Source: Argyresthia goedartella (taxonomy: Eukaryota > Arthropoda > Insecta > Lepidoptera > Argyresthiidae). From it: DNA of 64,000 bases. The stretch lies in NCBI GenBank assembly GCA_949825045.1, contig OX463807.1, positions 13,975,501 to 14,039,500 of the forward strand. The letters run 5' to 3'. Both the position numbers and the translations under genes were made by a program. The notes under the pieces were generated by a model. The model searched no databases. It was not told where the DNA came from and saw nothing but the letters and a program-made list of their open reading frames with translations. Shown here piece after piece: positions 31,860 to 43,084 of this stretch (position 1 is its first letter; every line of letters begins with the position of its first letter).

Positions 31860-32945
31860 GGTACGTAACATTGAAAAATTTAACCATATTTATTGGTAAA
31901 ATTTAAACTAGTAGTACTGTGAAAACAGTAGACCTCGCTTTGTAACATGACTTTTTGTTGCATAGCTCAGTGGTGGGTCTTGGAAAGTACTCAGTTTGGC
32001 AGTGTTAAACCAGGTCCTCTTGAGCGCCAATATCCCTATAAATAAGTGGGAATACAAAATTACTATAGGGAGAACCTGATCCCACACCCTGTCCATGATA
32101 GACTAATGAGGGATTTAATCAAAAGCCGGTCTTGGTACGAGCAAGTTTATTTAACTAAGTATTTCATATTCGACACTATTAAATAAATATTACATAGAAG
32201 TTCTACTTTGGAGTTGGTAGTTTGGCTTTATCCTTGACAATTAAGAACTAATTAATGCTCCAGACTTATCTAATACATTCATGGTAGTTGGTGCCAATCC
32301 GCAAAATATATGTGTAAAGTAACCTTCTGAGTACATAGTGCAGTGTGATTTGTGGTGTAAGTAAGTAGGGAATGTCCAGCGATGGCAGTGACAGTCGTCA
32401 CACGAGGAAACGCCTGTCCGTAGCCCTCTCGGAGCCACCTTGGGATCTGGAAGGTTAGTCGCCCCTGAGGAGGGGTACCAGGCCTACACTCTGTAGACTA
32501 GCCACGAGGATAACAAATCCTACTAAACCGACGGACCCTGGAATATGAGACATGTTGTTAAGGAACTAAACTAGTCTTCGAATGCGCATTTTCCAGGTAA
32601 AGATTACCAAAAAGGTTTACGTACCCATTGAATGGGATTTGAAAATGAGAAGTTCCAGTTTTCTACCCACTGCCGCTGGGACACGCCCTGGACCAAGTGC
32701 GATTCACAACTGGCTTCTGAAATTATGTTATTTTATGAGTTTCTACGAAGAAAAGGTCTTAAATACACCTTGCAGACGAGTATTCTTGATGCCGTGATAC
32801 TTACTTACGCCGGGAAAGCAGCCAACTCTCCACCGTTGCTTGCACGTCAGCGACGGACTTGTTTCCCGATCTGCAGAAAAAAATGGAGTGTCAACCCTCG
32901 AATACAATAAACTGGTTTGCCAATGCACCAGGATCAAAATGATAC
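31860..32945. other. Non-coding intronic DNA with unassigned frames
   Basis: Overlapping plus-strand frames at 32582-32910 (71 and 92 codons) do not match any domain I know. The stretch has more balanced composition than its surroundings and could be old element DNA. Confidence 0.35.
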
Positions 32946-32952
32946 CTACAGG

Positions 32953-33637
32953 AAGGGTCCCGTACGTAGTTTCGAAGGACGTTGTAACGACAAACGTTGT
33001 GGCGAAAAAATTTCTGCGTGGTACGCTGGAGCGAAATATAATTGCAGTGAAATCCACGAGGTCGAAATACACCGCAGCGAAAACGTTGTAGCGAAAAACT
33101 TTCAGCGCGTAATACCCTGGGGTGAAAATTATTGAAGCGAAATCCACTAAACATTGTAAACATAAGCATTTACATACAGGCACATACATACATTGCTCCT
33201 GGCCCCACACTACGATACCCTTTAACGTGGAAACCCGGACCTCATTGTGTCGAAAACAATGTGTGATCACTAGCTTAGCGCTCACTATGGGACGAAACAC
33301 TATTTGAAGCAAATAGTGATTCGTCCCATCGTTAGCGTATGAAAAAAAAAACTTTTTAAATCACAATAATAATCAAAAATTTCATTCCAGTCAAGTTAGC
33401 AATTTTTGTCGCTGCATCATTCAATTCAATCATTTGACCTCGTGGATTTCGCTTCAATAATTTTTCGCCTCAGGGTATTACGCGCTATTAGTTTTTCGCC
33501 ACAACGTTTTCACCGCGGTGTCATTTGACCTCGTGGATATCGCTGCAATAATATTTCGCTCCAGCGTACCACGCTGAAAGTTCTTCGCCACAACGTTTGT
33601 CGCTACAGCGTCGTTCGAAACTACGTACGGGACCCTT
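32953..33637. mobile_element. Foldback element with about 200-bp inverted arms
   Basis: The ends read AAGGGTCCCGTACGTAGTTT and its exact reverse complement. Arms (32953-33145 and 33430-33637) stay complementary with scattered mismatches and insertions and are made of short GCGAAA/TTTCGC modules. ACAGG flanks both ends (32948-32952 and 33638-33642), a 5-bp target duplication. The spacer carries a SINE tail (ACATTGCTCCTGGCCCCACA region) and a further hairpin at 33275-33340 with ACTATTTGAAGCAAATAGT. The 189-codon minus-strand frame here is made from the repeat and is not a gene. Confidence 0.8.
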
Positions 33638-33644
33638 ACAGGTT

Positions 33645-34310
33645 AGCGGACAGCTGCCGTGCTTGTAATAAATTCAAAAATCAGAACTCTCAACGCCGCA
33701 TCAGGCATTCAAGTGATGAACTGAATGGCCTCCTTGACACTTCCGAACCAAAACGTTTTGTTTCTCCGAGCTGCCTACCGCGAGTACTTGTGTCAAGACT
33801 TTGAAATTAATTATGTCCTAACTTTATACTGAATTGGGAGACATCTACGGCCAAAGAGGCTAAATCTGCCTAAACTCTTTGAAGATAATTAATCAAAACC
33901 ATGAATTGATAGCTAAGTCTTAAAAGCGAAGAGTCCATTATTTGAACTCCTTGAAACAGAACGTGTCGCAAGCGGGCACGTTCCGAAATCGCCGAATCGC
34001 TACGCGTTCATGAAGGCAACTATGCGTTCGAAATAAAAAATATGACAGCACAAAATTGTGTGCGTTACAGCTTCAATAAAAAAAATTGAAATCCGTCCGT
34101 ATATAATGATACAACAAAATTCCCCCCCTGTCCCCCGTCCACTCTCTCCTTTTGGATTTTTTTTCACATCTTGTGTAGAATGAAGTCCTTAGTGTGCCGC
34201 TTAAATTATATTGAAATCCGTCGAAAAATAACGCTACAGCGAACTTCCCAGCTTTTCCTCCCTATTTCCCCCTCCCATTTATTTATTTTTTTAATCAAGG
34301 AACTTGTGAG
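33645..34310. other. Non-coding intronic DNA
   Basis: Two C-rich stretches (near 34123 and 34262) follow the words ATTGAAATCCGTC, so a short diverged direct repeat is likely. No gene. Confidence 0.4.
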
Positions 34311-34319
34311 CCAATTTTC

Positions 34320-34500
34320 GTTAAAATTGCGACGATTGCGATCGAAGCTGTGCTTCACAAGCGAGAGGCCCCGGGTTCGAATCCCCAGGTCTTGGATGTT
34401 AACATGTTTGTGACGTCGTCGTTTCTGGTACCGACGAAAAAGGGTACCCTAGTGTGGGGCCAGAAGCAAAGTTTATGCCTGTATGTAAATGTAAATGTTA
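34320..34500 (+). mobile_element. SINE with tRNA-like head (CCCCGGGTTCGAATCCCC)
   Basis: B-box-like CCCCGGGTTCGAATCCCC at 34368-34385, then ACATGTTTGTGACGTCGTCG, then the tail CCCTAGTGTGGGGCCAG and the words TGTAAATG. Tail fragments of the same family appear at 33165-33215 and 58640-58700. Confidence 0.65.
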
Positions 34501-34535
34501 TAAAAATGACAACAAATTATTATATCTAACTAATA

Positions 34536-35125
34536 CTAGTGGCCCTGTGGGCAGTAGACCTCGCTAACAGGGGGGACTGTGAACCAATTTATAGGTAAGT
34601 ATTTTAGATTCAATCAAAATCAAGCAGTAAAGTAGCCGCACCAATAACTTTGTAAACTACATTTTGCGATTTAAAAATACAATTATTGACTTTTCACGAA
34701 AATAGTAATAGTCTATTTCACTCACTCTCATGGTCTTTATAGATTCTCTTTACTAACCCGTCTCCTATTTCGAGGAGTCCAAACTTGGTATGTTTTGAAA
34801 ATGTTTCTTGGATTTTTAGAAAACTGGCGGCCGAAATGAAATTGTGTAGTATATTTTTAGAACCGGCTCATGAAGCCCTTTAATTTGATACCACACACGA
34901 TAGGTCACAGAAAAAAAAAAAAACATACAAAAAAATTATGACGTCATAACTGCCCCTCCCCCCAAGAGGTAAATCGAGAAAAGCTCTCGACAAAAAATAT
35001 TTTTTAATTCAAGGAACGCGTGTGCCAAGTTTTGTGAGGATCGCTTGTAAACTGTGGCCCCTAGACAGGAACTGACATACACAGACATAGAGACAGACGA
35101 AAGCAAAATCGAATGGAGCCCTTCG
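34536..35125 (-). mobile_element. Helitron-like repeat, copy 1
   Basis: About 590 bp that are repeated in inverse orientation at 40150-40755. On the minus strand it ends in a short GCCC-aca-GGGC hairpin, then CTAG at 34539-34536, followed by T. A 3' hairpin plus CTRR next to T is the Helitron rule, although this hairpin is shorter and closer to the end than usual. The 5' end is not clean. No Rep/helicase frame is present, so the unit is non-autonomous. Confidence 0.55.
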
Positions 35126-35139
35126 CTCGCCCGGTCAAT

Positions 35140-35350
35140 TATAAATGTGAAAGTATCGATGTTTAGATGTTTAGATGTTTGTGCGTTTGTGCCTTAATCA
35201 CGCTATAATGTCTGAATGGATTTGAAATTAATTTAGCACAAAGATAGTTTATGAGCTAGATTAACACCAGACGGAGCGTAACGTTATCTCGGTAAATGAT
35301 AATTCCTAGGAACACGGAGTTGAAGTTGCGGGCATCAGCTAGTTAGGTAA
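35140..35350 (+). mobile_element. Repeat fragment ending GGGCATCAGCTAG-T
   Basis: Contains GTTTAGATG in tandem and ends in TTGCGGGCATCAGCTAG followed by T, a closing phrase frequent in lepidopteran dispersed repeats and again compatible with a Helitron-type 3' end. Non-coding. Confidence 0.45.
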
Positions 35351-35424
35351 TACATTTAACCTTCTCGGTTCTCGGAATTTATGTTCCACAGCTGTGCGAT
35401 GCATATAGGTACTACGCAAAGGAT

Positions 35425-35615
35425 AGATAGCGTTAGTAGCGGATCTCTTTCACCTCTATCGCCGACGACGATCTGCGAACGGTTTCGCAGGAAGTCCGTC
35501 AGCTGACATAAAGGGGAGACCTATGTACCGTAGTGGCAGAGCTTGACGGCGAGCACGCTGTGATCGGCCAGGTCAAAAGCTTTCGAGAGGTCACTGCAGA
35601 ATACTGCGACCTGGA
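35425..35615 (-). pseudogene. LINE reverse transcriptase fragment (motif A)
   Basis: Minus strand gives AVFCSDLSKAFDLADHSVL, the RT palm motif A with its catalytic Asp, then after a frame change DFLRNRSQIVVGD. This matches the 'D-L-S-K-A-F-D-x-x-D-H ... L-x-N-R-x-Q' segment of Jockey/R1-group LINEs. Only about 60 codons survive. Confidence 0.7.
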
Positions 35616-35639
35616 ACTAACCATAACTATACCTAAATC

Positions 35640-36037
35640 ATCATCATCATCATCAATCAGCCCACATTCACCTACTGCTGGGTATAGGCCTCTTCTTTAC
35701 CACGCCATCCACTCCAGTCCTGAGCCTCACACTTCCACTGCCTACCCGCTATGGCGATGATGTCATCCGTCCATCTGGCTGGTGGTCTGCCGACTGGTCG
35801 TCGTGCGGTTCTGGGTAGCCACTCTGTAACCGCTTTGGTCCACCTTCCGTCATCTGTCCTTGCCAAGTGTCCTGCCCACCCCCACTTCAGTCTCGTGATT
35901 CGCTTGCCGACATCGACGATCTTAGTGCTACGCCTTATTTCTGTATTGCGAATACGATCCCGAAGTCTAATGCCTAGCATGGAACGCTCCATGGCCCTTT
36001 GTGCGACTTTAAATTGGTGCATATTCACCTTTGTTAG
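35640..36037 (-). pseudogene. RTE-type LINE, C-terminal fragment and tail
   Basis: Minus strand encodes AQRAMERSMLGIRLRDRIRN, TRLKWGWAGHLARTDDGRW and RRPVGRPPARWTDD, the Trp- and Arg-rich end of RTE-like endonuclease-RT proteins. The 3' tail is a (GAT)n run, seen on the plus strand as ATC repeats at 35640-35655. 5' truncated at about 36037. The frame itself is open and the fragment is fairly well kept. A plus-strand relative is at 61623-61750. Confidence 0.85.
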
Positions 36038-36347
36038 GGACCTACTTAACCCTAATAATAAAAATAATAATAATACCTAAACAACTTACGTAAAATAGAA
36101 GAATTTCGCACTTCAATCTCAGTTCTATTTTAAATCTGCGGAACCAATCGATATCTATTGTTGGATTTTCATTTTTCTGACGCTTTCCGTGGAACAATAG
36201 GGAGCGGAGAGAATTGCGAAAAATATTTACCGTGCTATTTCGGGACGCGTGTCTTTTAGTGTAGACGGCAAACATTTTTATTGAATTAGGTACTGACATA
36301 CATAAATACTTATTGAGAGCGATTCCTGTGGCGTCAGAAAGAGACAA

Positions 36348-36370
36348 ATATATATATATATATATATATT
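36348..36370. repeat. AT microsatellite
   Basis: Uninterrupted AT units, about 11. Confidence 0.9.
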
Positions 36371-36399
36371 TAAATAGAACCGTGGCATCCAGACATAAA

Positions 36400-36780
36400 G
36401 CTGGGTCCAGATATTTTGTCCGTACCGTACCTCCGTTTCTTATCAGCGTCGCGATCCAAAATCTCGACGCGAAGTAAAATAGCCCGTGTCTCCGTAAAGC
36501 TGGGTCCAGACATGTTTAAAACATTAACGTCGCTCCCTTTGCTGGTCATCGCTTATTCATCTCTGCGTCAAGTGTGCGACCTGCGCATGCCGCGATCACG
36601 TCCTGACAGATTGGCGCGCGCGCACCGTATCGTATCGTATCGCCTTTGAATGAGGCTAAAAGACCGACTTGAGAATACTCGAGATGGACCGGCTGCGATA
36701 AGATGCGCCGGACCACCGTACCGTACCGAACGGGAAGCTTTCCTGGATCGCGACGTTGACTCGAAAGGATTTAGGCTATC
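36400..36780. mobile_element. MITE-like repeat related to 2.9 kb
   Basis: AGCTGGGTCCAGATATTTTG at 36402 and again AGCTGGGTCCAGACATG near 36506 are followed by GTCGCGATCC words. GGATCGCGACGTTG closes near 36745. The same core as at 2915-3080. Confidence 0.55.
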
Positions 36781-36998
36781 ATTTTAGTTCGTTAATTTTT
36801 TACGCCTTCAGAAATGCACACAATTGGCCGAATTAATAAAAAAGTGTTATCGGTCATTTGAAGAAAATGCTTCATTTTTTGACATTCCCTCATATGAGTA
36901 GCTCTTAACTGTGACATTACTCCCGACAGCTTTAAAGGCCTTATCTTGTTATTCTGACATCTAGGAATATCAATCGCTTTTGAACAATTGACCAATCA

Positions 36999-37185
36999 CA
37001 ACACGAACTCGAACTGCCTGTTTAGGGTTCCGTACCAAGGGGACCCTATTACTAAGCCTTCGCTGTTTGTCCGTCCGTCTGTCTGTCTGATCAACCAAAT
37101 CAACCAAAATAGGTAGAGCCAAAATTTTCAGACAGGGTGTATTTCTATTGCCGCTATAACAACAAATAATGAAACTTTTAATAAT
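36999..37185 (-). mobile_element. End of the 'GGGTTCCGTACC' dispersed repeat, minus strand
   Basis: AGGGTTCCGTACCAAGGGGA, CCTATTACTAAGCC and CCGTCCGTCTGTCTGTCTG are the inverse of the closing blocks at 31025-31128 and 63930-64000. Confidence 0.7.
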
Positions 37186-38228
37186 AAAAAGAAGTACCCA
37201 TACAAGAAATTATCGGTATGGCCATTTTCTTAGCCATTTTGTTTTATTTGTTTATTTATTGTGATTTTGCTTGTTGATGCGTTGTTTTGATTGGCATCTT
37301 TTCAAAAGCGAGGCTACTGTTCGCCAGCTTTAAATTGATGATGACAAATCAAAACGCGACGATTTCACACGAGCAGACATTTAAAGCGACTGTCACTTAA
37401 ATATGAAAGTAATTGGTGTACATATATGGGTGAGGCCGTGGATTTTGCCACTTTCCAAAAAAGAAAATTGTCTCCAACGTTCATCATAAAATAAAACAGA
37501 AAATACTAGATCAACTGTAACACTGATCTCATAATAACTTCTTTCAGTTATCTTTTATCTCATTTAGGATATTTTAAACAGATTATGGTAAAATAAACAT
37601 GTTAAAACGCCAATCTGAATATTTAAGGGCCCTAATTTTAGTTAAAAAAAGTGATGTCTTTAATGGTAGACTACTTACTTATCGCTATTTTTTACCTTTA
37701 TTTTATGAGTCTTCTGAGCAGTTTTTATTTATTCTAATTGTCTGATTGTTGAGATACAAGAACATGGTTTAAAACTATTGAAAACATGCATTAATCAATG
37801 ATTTATAAACATTTAAACATTTGTCTCCATTATTTCACTTCTACGTTACTTTTTTCTTCGTTACCGATATTTCGAGACACAAGCATATAAATGTAGTTTT
37901 TAGTATAAATTGGGAATGATTATGGCAACACCAAGTATCCAGGCCAAGAAAAAAAAAGTCGCCTTCTTAATTGTGAACACATTGCGACAAGTGCACGACC
38001 TGTGTTTCGGCAGCAAAAATCAATAGTGTTTTTTGGTGGAATTAAAGGTAAATATCGAATTTTTAACTATTGTTTATGTAAAACTATTTGTCGAAATGGA
38101 TGATGTAGATGATAGTTTATAGATTTATTCCAAATTTGGCTTAATTTATAAATTATAATCTATAAACCTCTTGAAAATCGAGCTTCTACGTTACTTAAAC
38201 GTTACTTCTATGTTACTAGTAACAAATA

Positions 38229-38250
38229 TTCTACGTTACGTAACGTAGAA
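38229..38250. repeat. 22-bp perfect palindrome
   Basis: Centre ACGTTACGTAACGT extended by four bases on each side (TTCT/AGAA). It sits within a run of TACGTTACT words and could be a binding site for the protein that mobilises the element. Confidence 0.9.
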
Positions 38251-39009
38251 GCATTGGAGATACTGTTAATTTCACTGGCTATTATAAAAACGTCGGAATA
38301 AAAAAATGCTACAGTGAGGTCTTTTCAAAATGACATTTGTGGACGAGAAAAAAATTATTTTCTATAGGGTAGTATTTAAACGGGTGACTGTAAATTAAAG
38401 TTTTAAGGTGTCAAAATAATTAATTTAGGTTATAGTATTACTAAGTGAGCGACTAACTGCGAGTGACGAGAAATCAACAGAACAGCAACTTACAAACATT
38501 AATTTGAGTTACTTAAAATACAAAATGAGAATTTATTAATTATATATTTTTTTTAATAAAAAATCATTAAATAAATCATTGTTTACCCAAAAAAGAAAAT
38601 TGAATTCCTAAAATTTGACCTACTTTTCACCTCACCCTAATATCTAATGTAAGGTCGATAAATGACACAATTCGGTTCTGGCGATAACTTTAACTTTACT
38701 AATAACTTTAACAATACTTTTACAGATGTCTATGATGGCGGCGGAAAAACAAAAAATATATTACTTAACGGATGACTTCGAGGAAGTATATTTTAAATAA
38801 TTGTCTATCCGACAGTTGCACTGCATTTTTAGGTTAGAAAATTGTTTTATTTGTTTCTAATATTTATTTGTTATTTTGTCTCTCTCGTATAAAATGACTG
38901 AACAACTTTCTTAATGATTCTCATTTTCGAAAAAAAGAAAAAAAAAGTCAGAAAGTTTTTCAGAACCATATTATACATAATAATATATTGAGGCGTGTTT
39001 AAAAATTTT

Positions 39010-39295
39010 TGATCTCGTTTCTTGTTCCTAGAATTTAAAAAAGAATTAGTTACCATTTAAAATAAAAATTTATTATCACCGAGTTTTTTGTAGAATAAAC
39101 TAAGTGATTCTCGTCTCTTGTTCCTAGAATTTAAAAAAGAATTTGTTACCAATTGAAATAAAAATTTATTATCACCGTACCCACTAGTTTTTTGTAGAAT
39201 ACACTAAGTGATTCTCGTTTCGTGTTCCTAGAATTTAAAAAAGAATTTGTTGCCATTTAAAATAAAAATTTAATATCCCGGACCCACTAGTTTTT
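39010..39295. repeat. Tandem repeat, about 100 bp, three units
   Basis: TTGTTCCTAGAATTTAAAAA followed by AGAATT-GTT-CCA and AAAATTTATTATCACC occurs three times at about 39025, 39118 and 39222 with few changes. Confidence 0.85.
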
Positions 39296-39424
39296 TTATC
39301 AGTATGACATAAGCTTAACAAAGCAACACCGTTACTTTCGCGTTACTTTAGTGTTACTGTAACGTAGAATATTCTGCGTTACTATACGTTACAAAGTGGC
39401 AAAATTCACGGCCTCACCCATATC

Positions 39425-40140
39425 AAGACATACAGAATCTAAGTGTAGATGTTCAAATAATCGAGCTTCAAATATTAGAAGTAAACGGATATAATTTTCT
39501 GTATTCGTTATTTCATGTATCATAATTTTCTCTGCAGAGGCAGGTATTTGCACGCACGATAGCCGGCTAAATAGCCGAAGTATCAGATTTATTTAAGCGG
39601 CTGGGTTTGAACGTTTTTCTGGCCTGGTGAGCCATAAAAATTCCTTGTGGAATGGAATGACGCAGCATAATTGTCATGTCATACCCATGGAGGAAATGCC
39701 ACGCATACTCCGGGGTATTACGACGATATTTTCCCCAAATGATTTTGGTAAAATCACATACAATAATATTGGGATGCCAAATATAGATACAGAAAAACCC
39801 GTCTTAGTGCAAGTGACATGCCATCAAGGCGATATTTTCTAAATCCCCACAACATATATGTTATGATGACATCCTTTTCCTTCATTTGAAAAAATCAATA
39901 TATTTGTATGATTGACGTAATTGGCAATGGGATATATACGAAAAAAAAAAACAAATAGATGTTTTTCATCTAAAACTTGATATTTCTTGGGATCTAAAAA
40001 TAATATAGATATATATATATATACACATATATATGGTTCCGGCATCAAAAATAAGCATGAAAAATATCTTAAAACTGTTTGTTTGAAATTAAGAAAGTGG
40101 TTTTTGAAAAATATTATTATTGACCCATTTGTTGAAAAAT
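39425..40140. other. Non-coding DNA with AT microsatellite
   Basis: A 71-codon frame (39627-39842) has no known domain. An AT-rich microsatellite with CA interruption lies at 40008-40034. Confidence 0.4.
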
Positions 40141-40149
40141 ATTATATTA

Positions 40150-40755
40150 TATTCTACAAGATAGAGGGCCGATTTTGCTTTCGTCTGTCTCTATGTCTGT
40201 GTGTCTGTCAGTTCCGATCTAGAGGCCGCAGTTTTCAAGCGATCCTCACAAAACTTGACACACGTGTTCCTTTAATTAAAAGTTTTTTTTTGAGTTAAAA
40301 GAGGTTTTCTCGATTTTCCCCTTGGGGGGAGGGGGGGGGGGGAGAGTTATGACGTCATTAATTTTTTGTATGTTATTTTTCCGAAACCTATCGTGTGGAG
40401 TATCAAATTAATGGGCTTCATGAGCCGGTTCTAAAAATTTACTACACCATTACCTTTCGACCGCCTGTTTTCTAAAAACCCAAAAAATATTTTCAAAACA
40501 TACCAAGTTTGGACTCCTCGAAGTACGAGACGGATTAGTAAAGAAGATCTATACAGACCATGAGAGTGAGTAAAATAGACTAAACCAATTTTAGTGAAAA
40601 GTCAATAGATTGTATTTTAAATCACAAAATGTTATTTACAAAGTTATTGGTGCGGCTACTTTACTACTTGATTTTGATTGAATCTAAAATACTGACCTAT
40701 AAATTTGTTCACAGTCCCCCCTGTTAGCGAGGTCTACTGCCCACAGGGCCACTAG
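40150..40755 (+). mobile_element. Helitron-like repeat, copy 2
   Basis: Inverse partner of 34536-35125. Closing hairpin GCCC-aca-GGGC at 40739-40749, CTAG at 40752-40755, then T. Shared blocks include TTTCGTCTGTCTCTATGTCT, GAGCCGGTTCTAAAAAT, CATACCAAGTTTGGACTCCT and GGTGCGGCTACTTTA. A G-tract near 40325-40340 differs in length between copies. Confidence 0.6.
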
Positions 40756-40859
40756 TTATATTGATTGACGTAACAGTCATGTGAGGTGTTATGAATTTTA
40801 TTTTGATATGCTTGCATCCAAAATTATGTTATTGTTTAAAGATACAAGGGGGTTCCTTG

Positions 40860-41015
40860 AATTTTAGAGCCACATGTAGCTCGTCTCATTACTCCGTTAA
40901 AAAATCAACTCTATGCCTTTATGAGTTCATGAGATACAGCTCTGTGACAGACAGTCGGGCAGCCTAGGCTTAGTAATAGGGTCCCGTTTCTTTTCGGGTA
41001 CGGAACCCTAAAAAT
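40860..41015 (+). mobile_element. Tail of the 'GGGTTCCGTACC' dispersed repeat
   Basis: Contains GAGATACAGCTCTGTGACAG and TAGTAATAGGGTCCCGTTTC and ends near TACGGAACCC. Confidence 0.7.
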
Positions 41016-41019
41016 AAAT

Positions 41020-41660
41020 CAACAAAAATTACTCGACAAACCCAAATTCGTGTCGTATTTGATGGTGCTTTGTTCATACATCTTACATTCAACCTCTGTG
41101 TTTGATCTGGTGCCACCCGGTGTAATTTTTACTAAAACTATTGCTTCTAACATGTGTAAGGTCCTAAAAATGCAGTTTTTAAAACTTTTTAACCACCCAA
41201 ACTACTGAAGAAACGCTTAGCACCGAGCAATAATAACTTGGTGCGCTTAGATTTAATAGCACGCTTTTATTGCATAATGTTCGTATTCAATTTGCTCCTT
41301 ATTGCCACACAGTAAAGTCTTCTTTTTATTACCAGAAAAGAAAGGTTTAAAAATACGACGCAATTTGACGATATTCCTTGTTATAAGTTATCCTTTGTCG
41401 TAAACATAGAGAATATAACGACACAATCATAGAACTCTAATTTTATTTTATGGTAACGCCTGTATTGTTATAAATATTCCTTTATATTAGAGGGTCCTTA
41501 TATAAAAGGCATTTAAGGGCAGCGGAGCATAGCATACACATATTACTTTGGCTAAGGACCTACTTCCGAATGTTTCAGTATGAATGGCGCAAACATAAAA
41601 TACACCCTTTATAGTATAGTCTGGCTAGTGTCTAACTATGGTAGTGATACTTTTAAAGTG
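41020..41660. other. Non-coding intronic DNA
   Basis: No gene or repeat recognised. Confidence 0.4.
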
Positions 41661-41667
41661 TCAATAT

Positions 41668-41765
41668 CCTGTGGGGGTTTCTTCGCCCACTTCTCCCACA
41701 GTGGTCCAATGTAGAGAAGAGGCAAAACATTGCGTTGTCTAAACATATGTAGTGATTTTTTTAAT
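41668..41765 (+). mobile_element. LINE 3' untranslated fragment
   Basis: CTTCTCCCACAGTGGTCCAA and TGTAGAGAAGAGGCAAAACA match, inverted, the 3' end at 20645-20715. Confidence 0.7.
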
Positions 41766-41769
41766 TTTG

Positions 41770-42380
41770 TCACATAGTTACTCCTACATTTTAATAAAGG
41801 TTCATAATTTCGTATTCATATCTACAATTTGTTTCACCGTGAAACAAACTATACTGCGAAATTATATACAATTTAAAGCAATTTTCGTAACTATACTAAT
41901 TTAATAACATAGTGAATAGTCAATTACCGTGTTACCACAAAAAATATTAAACAGCGTTTAACCTCAAAACAAACGTCAAATCCCATACGTTTTTGTTTTT
42001 AAACAAGTGTTGAACAGTAGTTTATTTTTTGCGGTAAGCCCTTTGGTATCTATTTAATTTCTATGAAAAGAAGTGTAGGTAGGAAGTGTAGCATTATTTT
42101 AGCCTGAAATCAATCCCCATAACTATAGGAATAGTTGTGGGGAAAATACCTATGACCAATATGACGAAGATTTGTAAGACTCTCCTAAGCATAAAATAAA
42201 GACCTATTCTTACCAGTTACTTAGATATATCTATAGGTATACAGTAAGTTTCATTTCTATGTTGCTCTGACCTTTTCCCTGTGGGGATGTAAACCCGAAA
42301 ATTCATTGATTGTTAACCAACGAGGCTTAGCACAATACGTCTATTCTATATAAACATAGCGTCACGCCTTTTTCCAGATG
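41770..42380. other. Non-coding intronic DNA
   Basis: AT-rich, no supportable feature. Confidence 0.4.
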
Positions 42381-42384
42381 AGGT

Positions 42385-42620
42385 GGTAGAAGCACAATTG
42401 TGCCCACTTTGAACCAGTTATTCAATACTCCATTTTTCGTGACAGGGGGCTAGCCCGTCACCGCAGCTGTGGAGTAATAAAGGGTTCCTCACGATGTTTT
42501 CCATCACCGTAAGAACGTTCGTATGTGTATATGTACTTAAGATCAATTAATTATCTCATTGGTACATAGTCAGGAATCGAACCTCCTGTGTGTCAGTGAA
42601 ACCCATTAGACTGCGGTGCT
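42385..42620 (-). mobile_element. SINE, minus strand
   Basis: Same block order as 31570-31850: GGTGGTAGAAGCACAATTGT, GCTAGCCCGTCACCGCAGC, GATGTTTTCCATCACCGTA, then an inverted tRNA-like head with GGAATCGAACCTCC. Confidence 0.7.
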
Positions 42621-42854
42621 CTTCCTCTATAAATTCTAACAATATGTCTCTTTTAACCTATCCCTATAAAAAGTGGATATCCTGCCGTGTGAGCTATTTA
42701 ATGAGCCATTTATCTAACAAAATCGAAATTAAACAGAGATGCAAACGTCAAAATATGTGGAAGTGTTTTAGGATGGTATGTTTGTAAAAAATTAACTAAA
42801 TAAGAATTTGCAAAAATCTACAATGAAAAAAATATAACATAAGTCACGTTCAAG

Positions 42855-43080
42855 GAAGCGTCCGTGGCATAGCGGTATTCGCACATCTGAAAAGATCGTG
42901 TGGTTAGCAACATCTGGCCGAGACGGTCATTGGATGGGTGTTCTATGTGGCATTTGGTTCGGACGCTTGCATGTTTCGGATGACACGTTAAGCTGTAGGT
43001 CCCGGCTACTATCGCTACTCGGTGGTGTAACGGCATAAATAGCTAAGGTCGAGCTACCGTAGTCAGAAGCTATGATCGTC
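42855..43080 (+). mobile_element. SINE-type repeat
   Basis: CGTGGCATAGCGGTATTCGC and CATCTGGCCGAGACGGTCAT open it. The body shares ATGTTTCGGATGACACGTTA and GCTGTAGGTCCCGGCTACTA with the repeats at 2 kb and 8.5 kb. It closes with GTCGAGCTACCGTAG. Confidence 0.6.
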
Positions 43081-43084
43081 TATT

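Larger units (their letters stand above)
37428..39419. mobile_element. 2-kb non-autonomous terminal-inverted-repeat element
   Basis: Both ends read inward GGGTGAGGCCGTG and continue to GCCACTTT with a single mismatch over about 27 bp. ATAT flanks each end (37424-37427 and 39420-39423). Inside are many copies of ACGTTAC or its inverse, a 22-bp perfect palindrome at 38229-38250 and a tandem repeat at 39010-39295. No transposase frame is present. The superfamily is not evident from the end sequence. Confidence 0.8.

Noticed and set aside
32743..33312. 189-codon minus-strand frame as a gene
   Set aside because: Most of it translates the foldback element's modular arms; no domain and the frame overlaps other frames of equal quality.
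34340..34395. tRNA gene at the GGGTTCGAATCCCC box
   Set aside because: Only the B-box arm is tRNA-like; the remainder is SINE.
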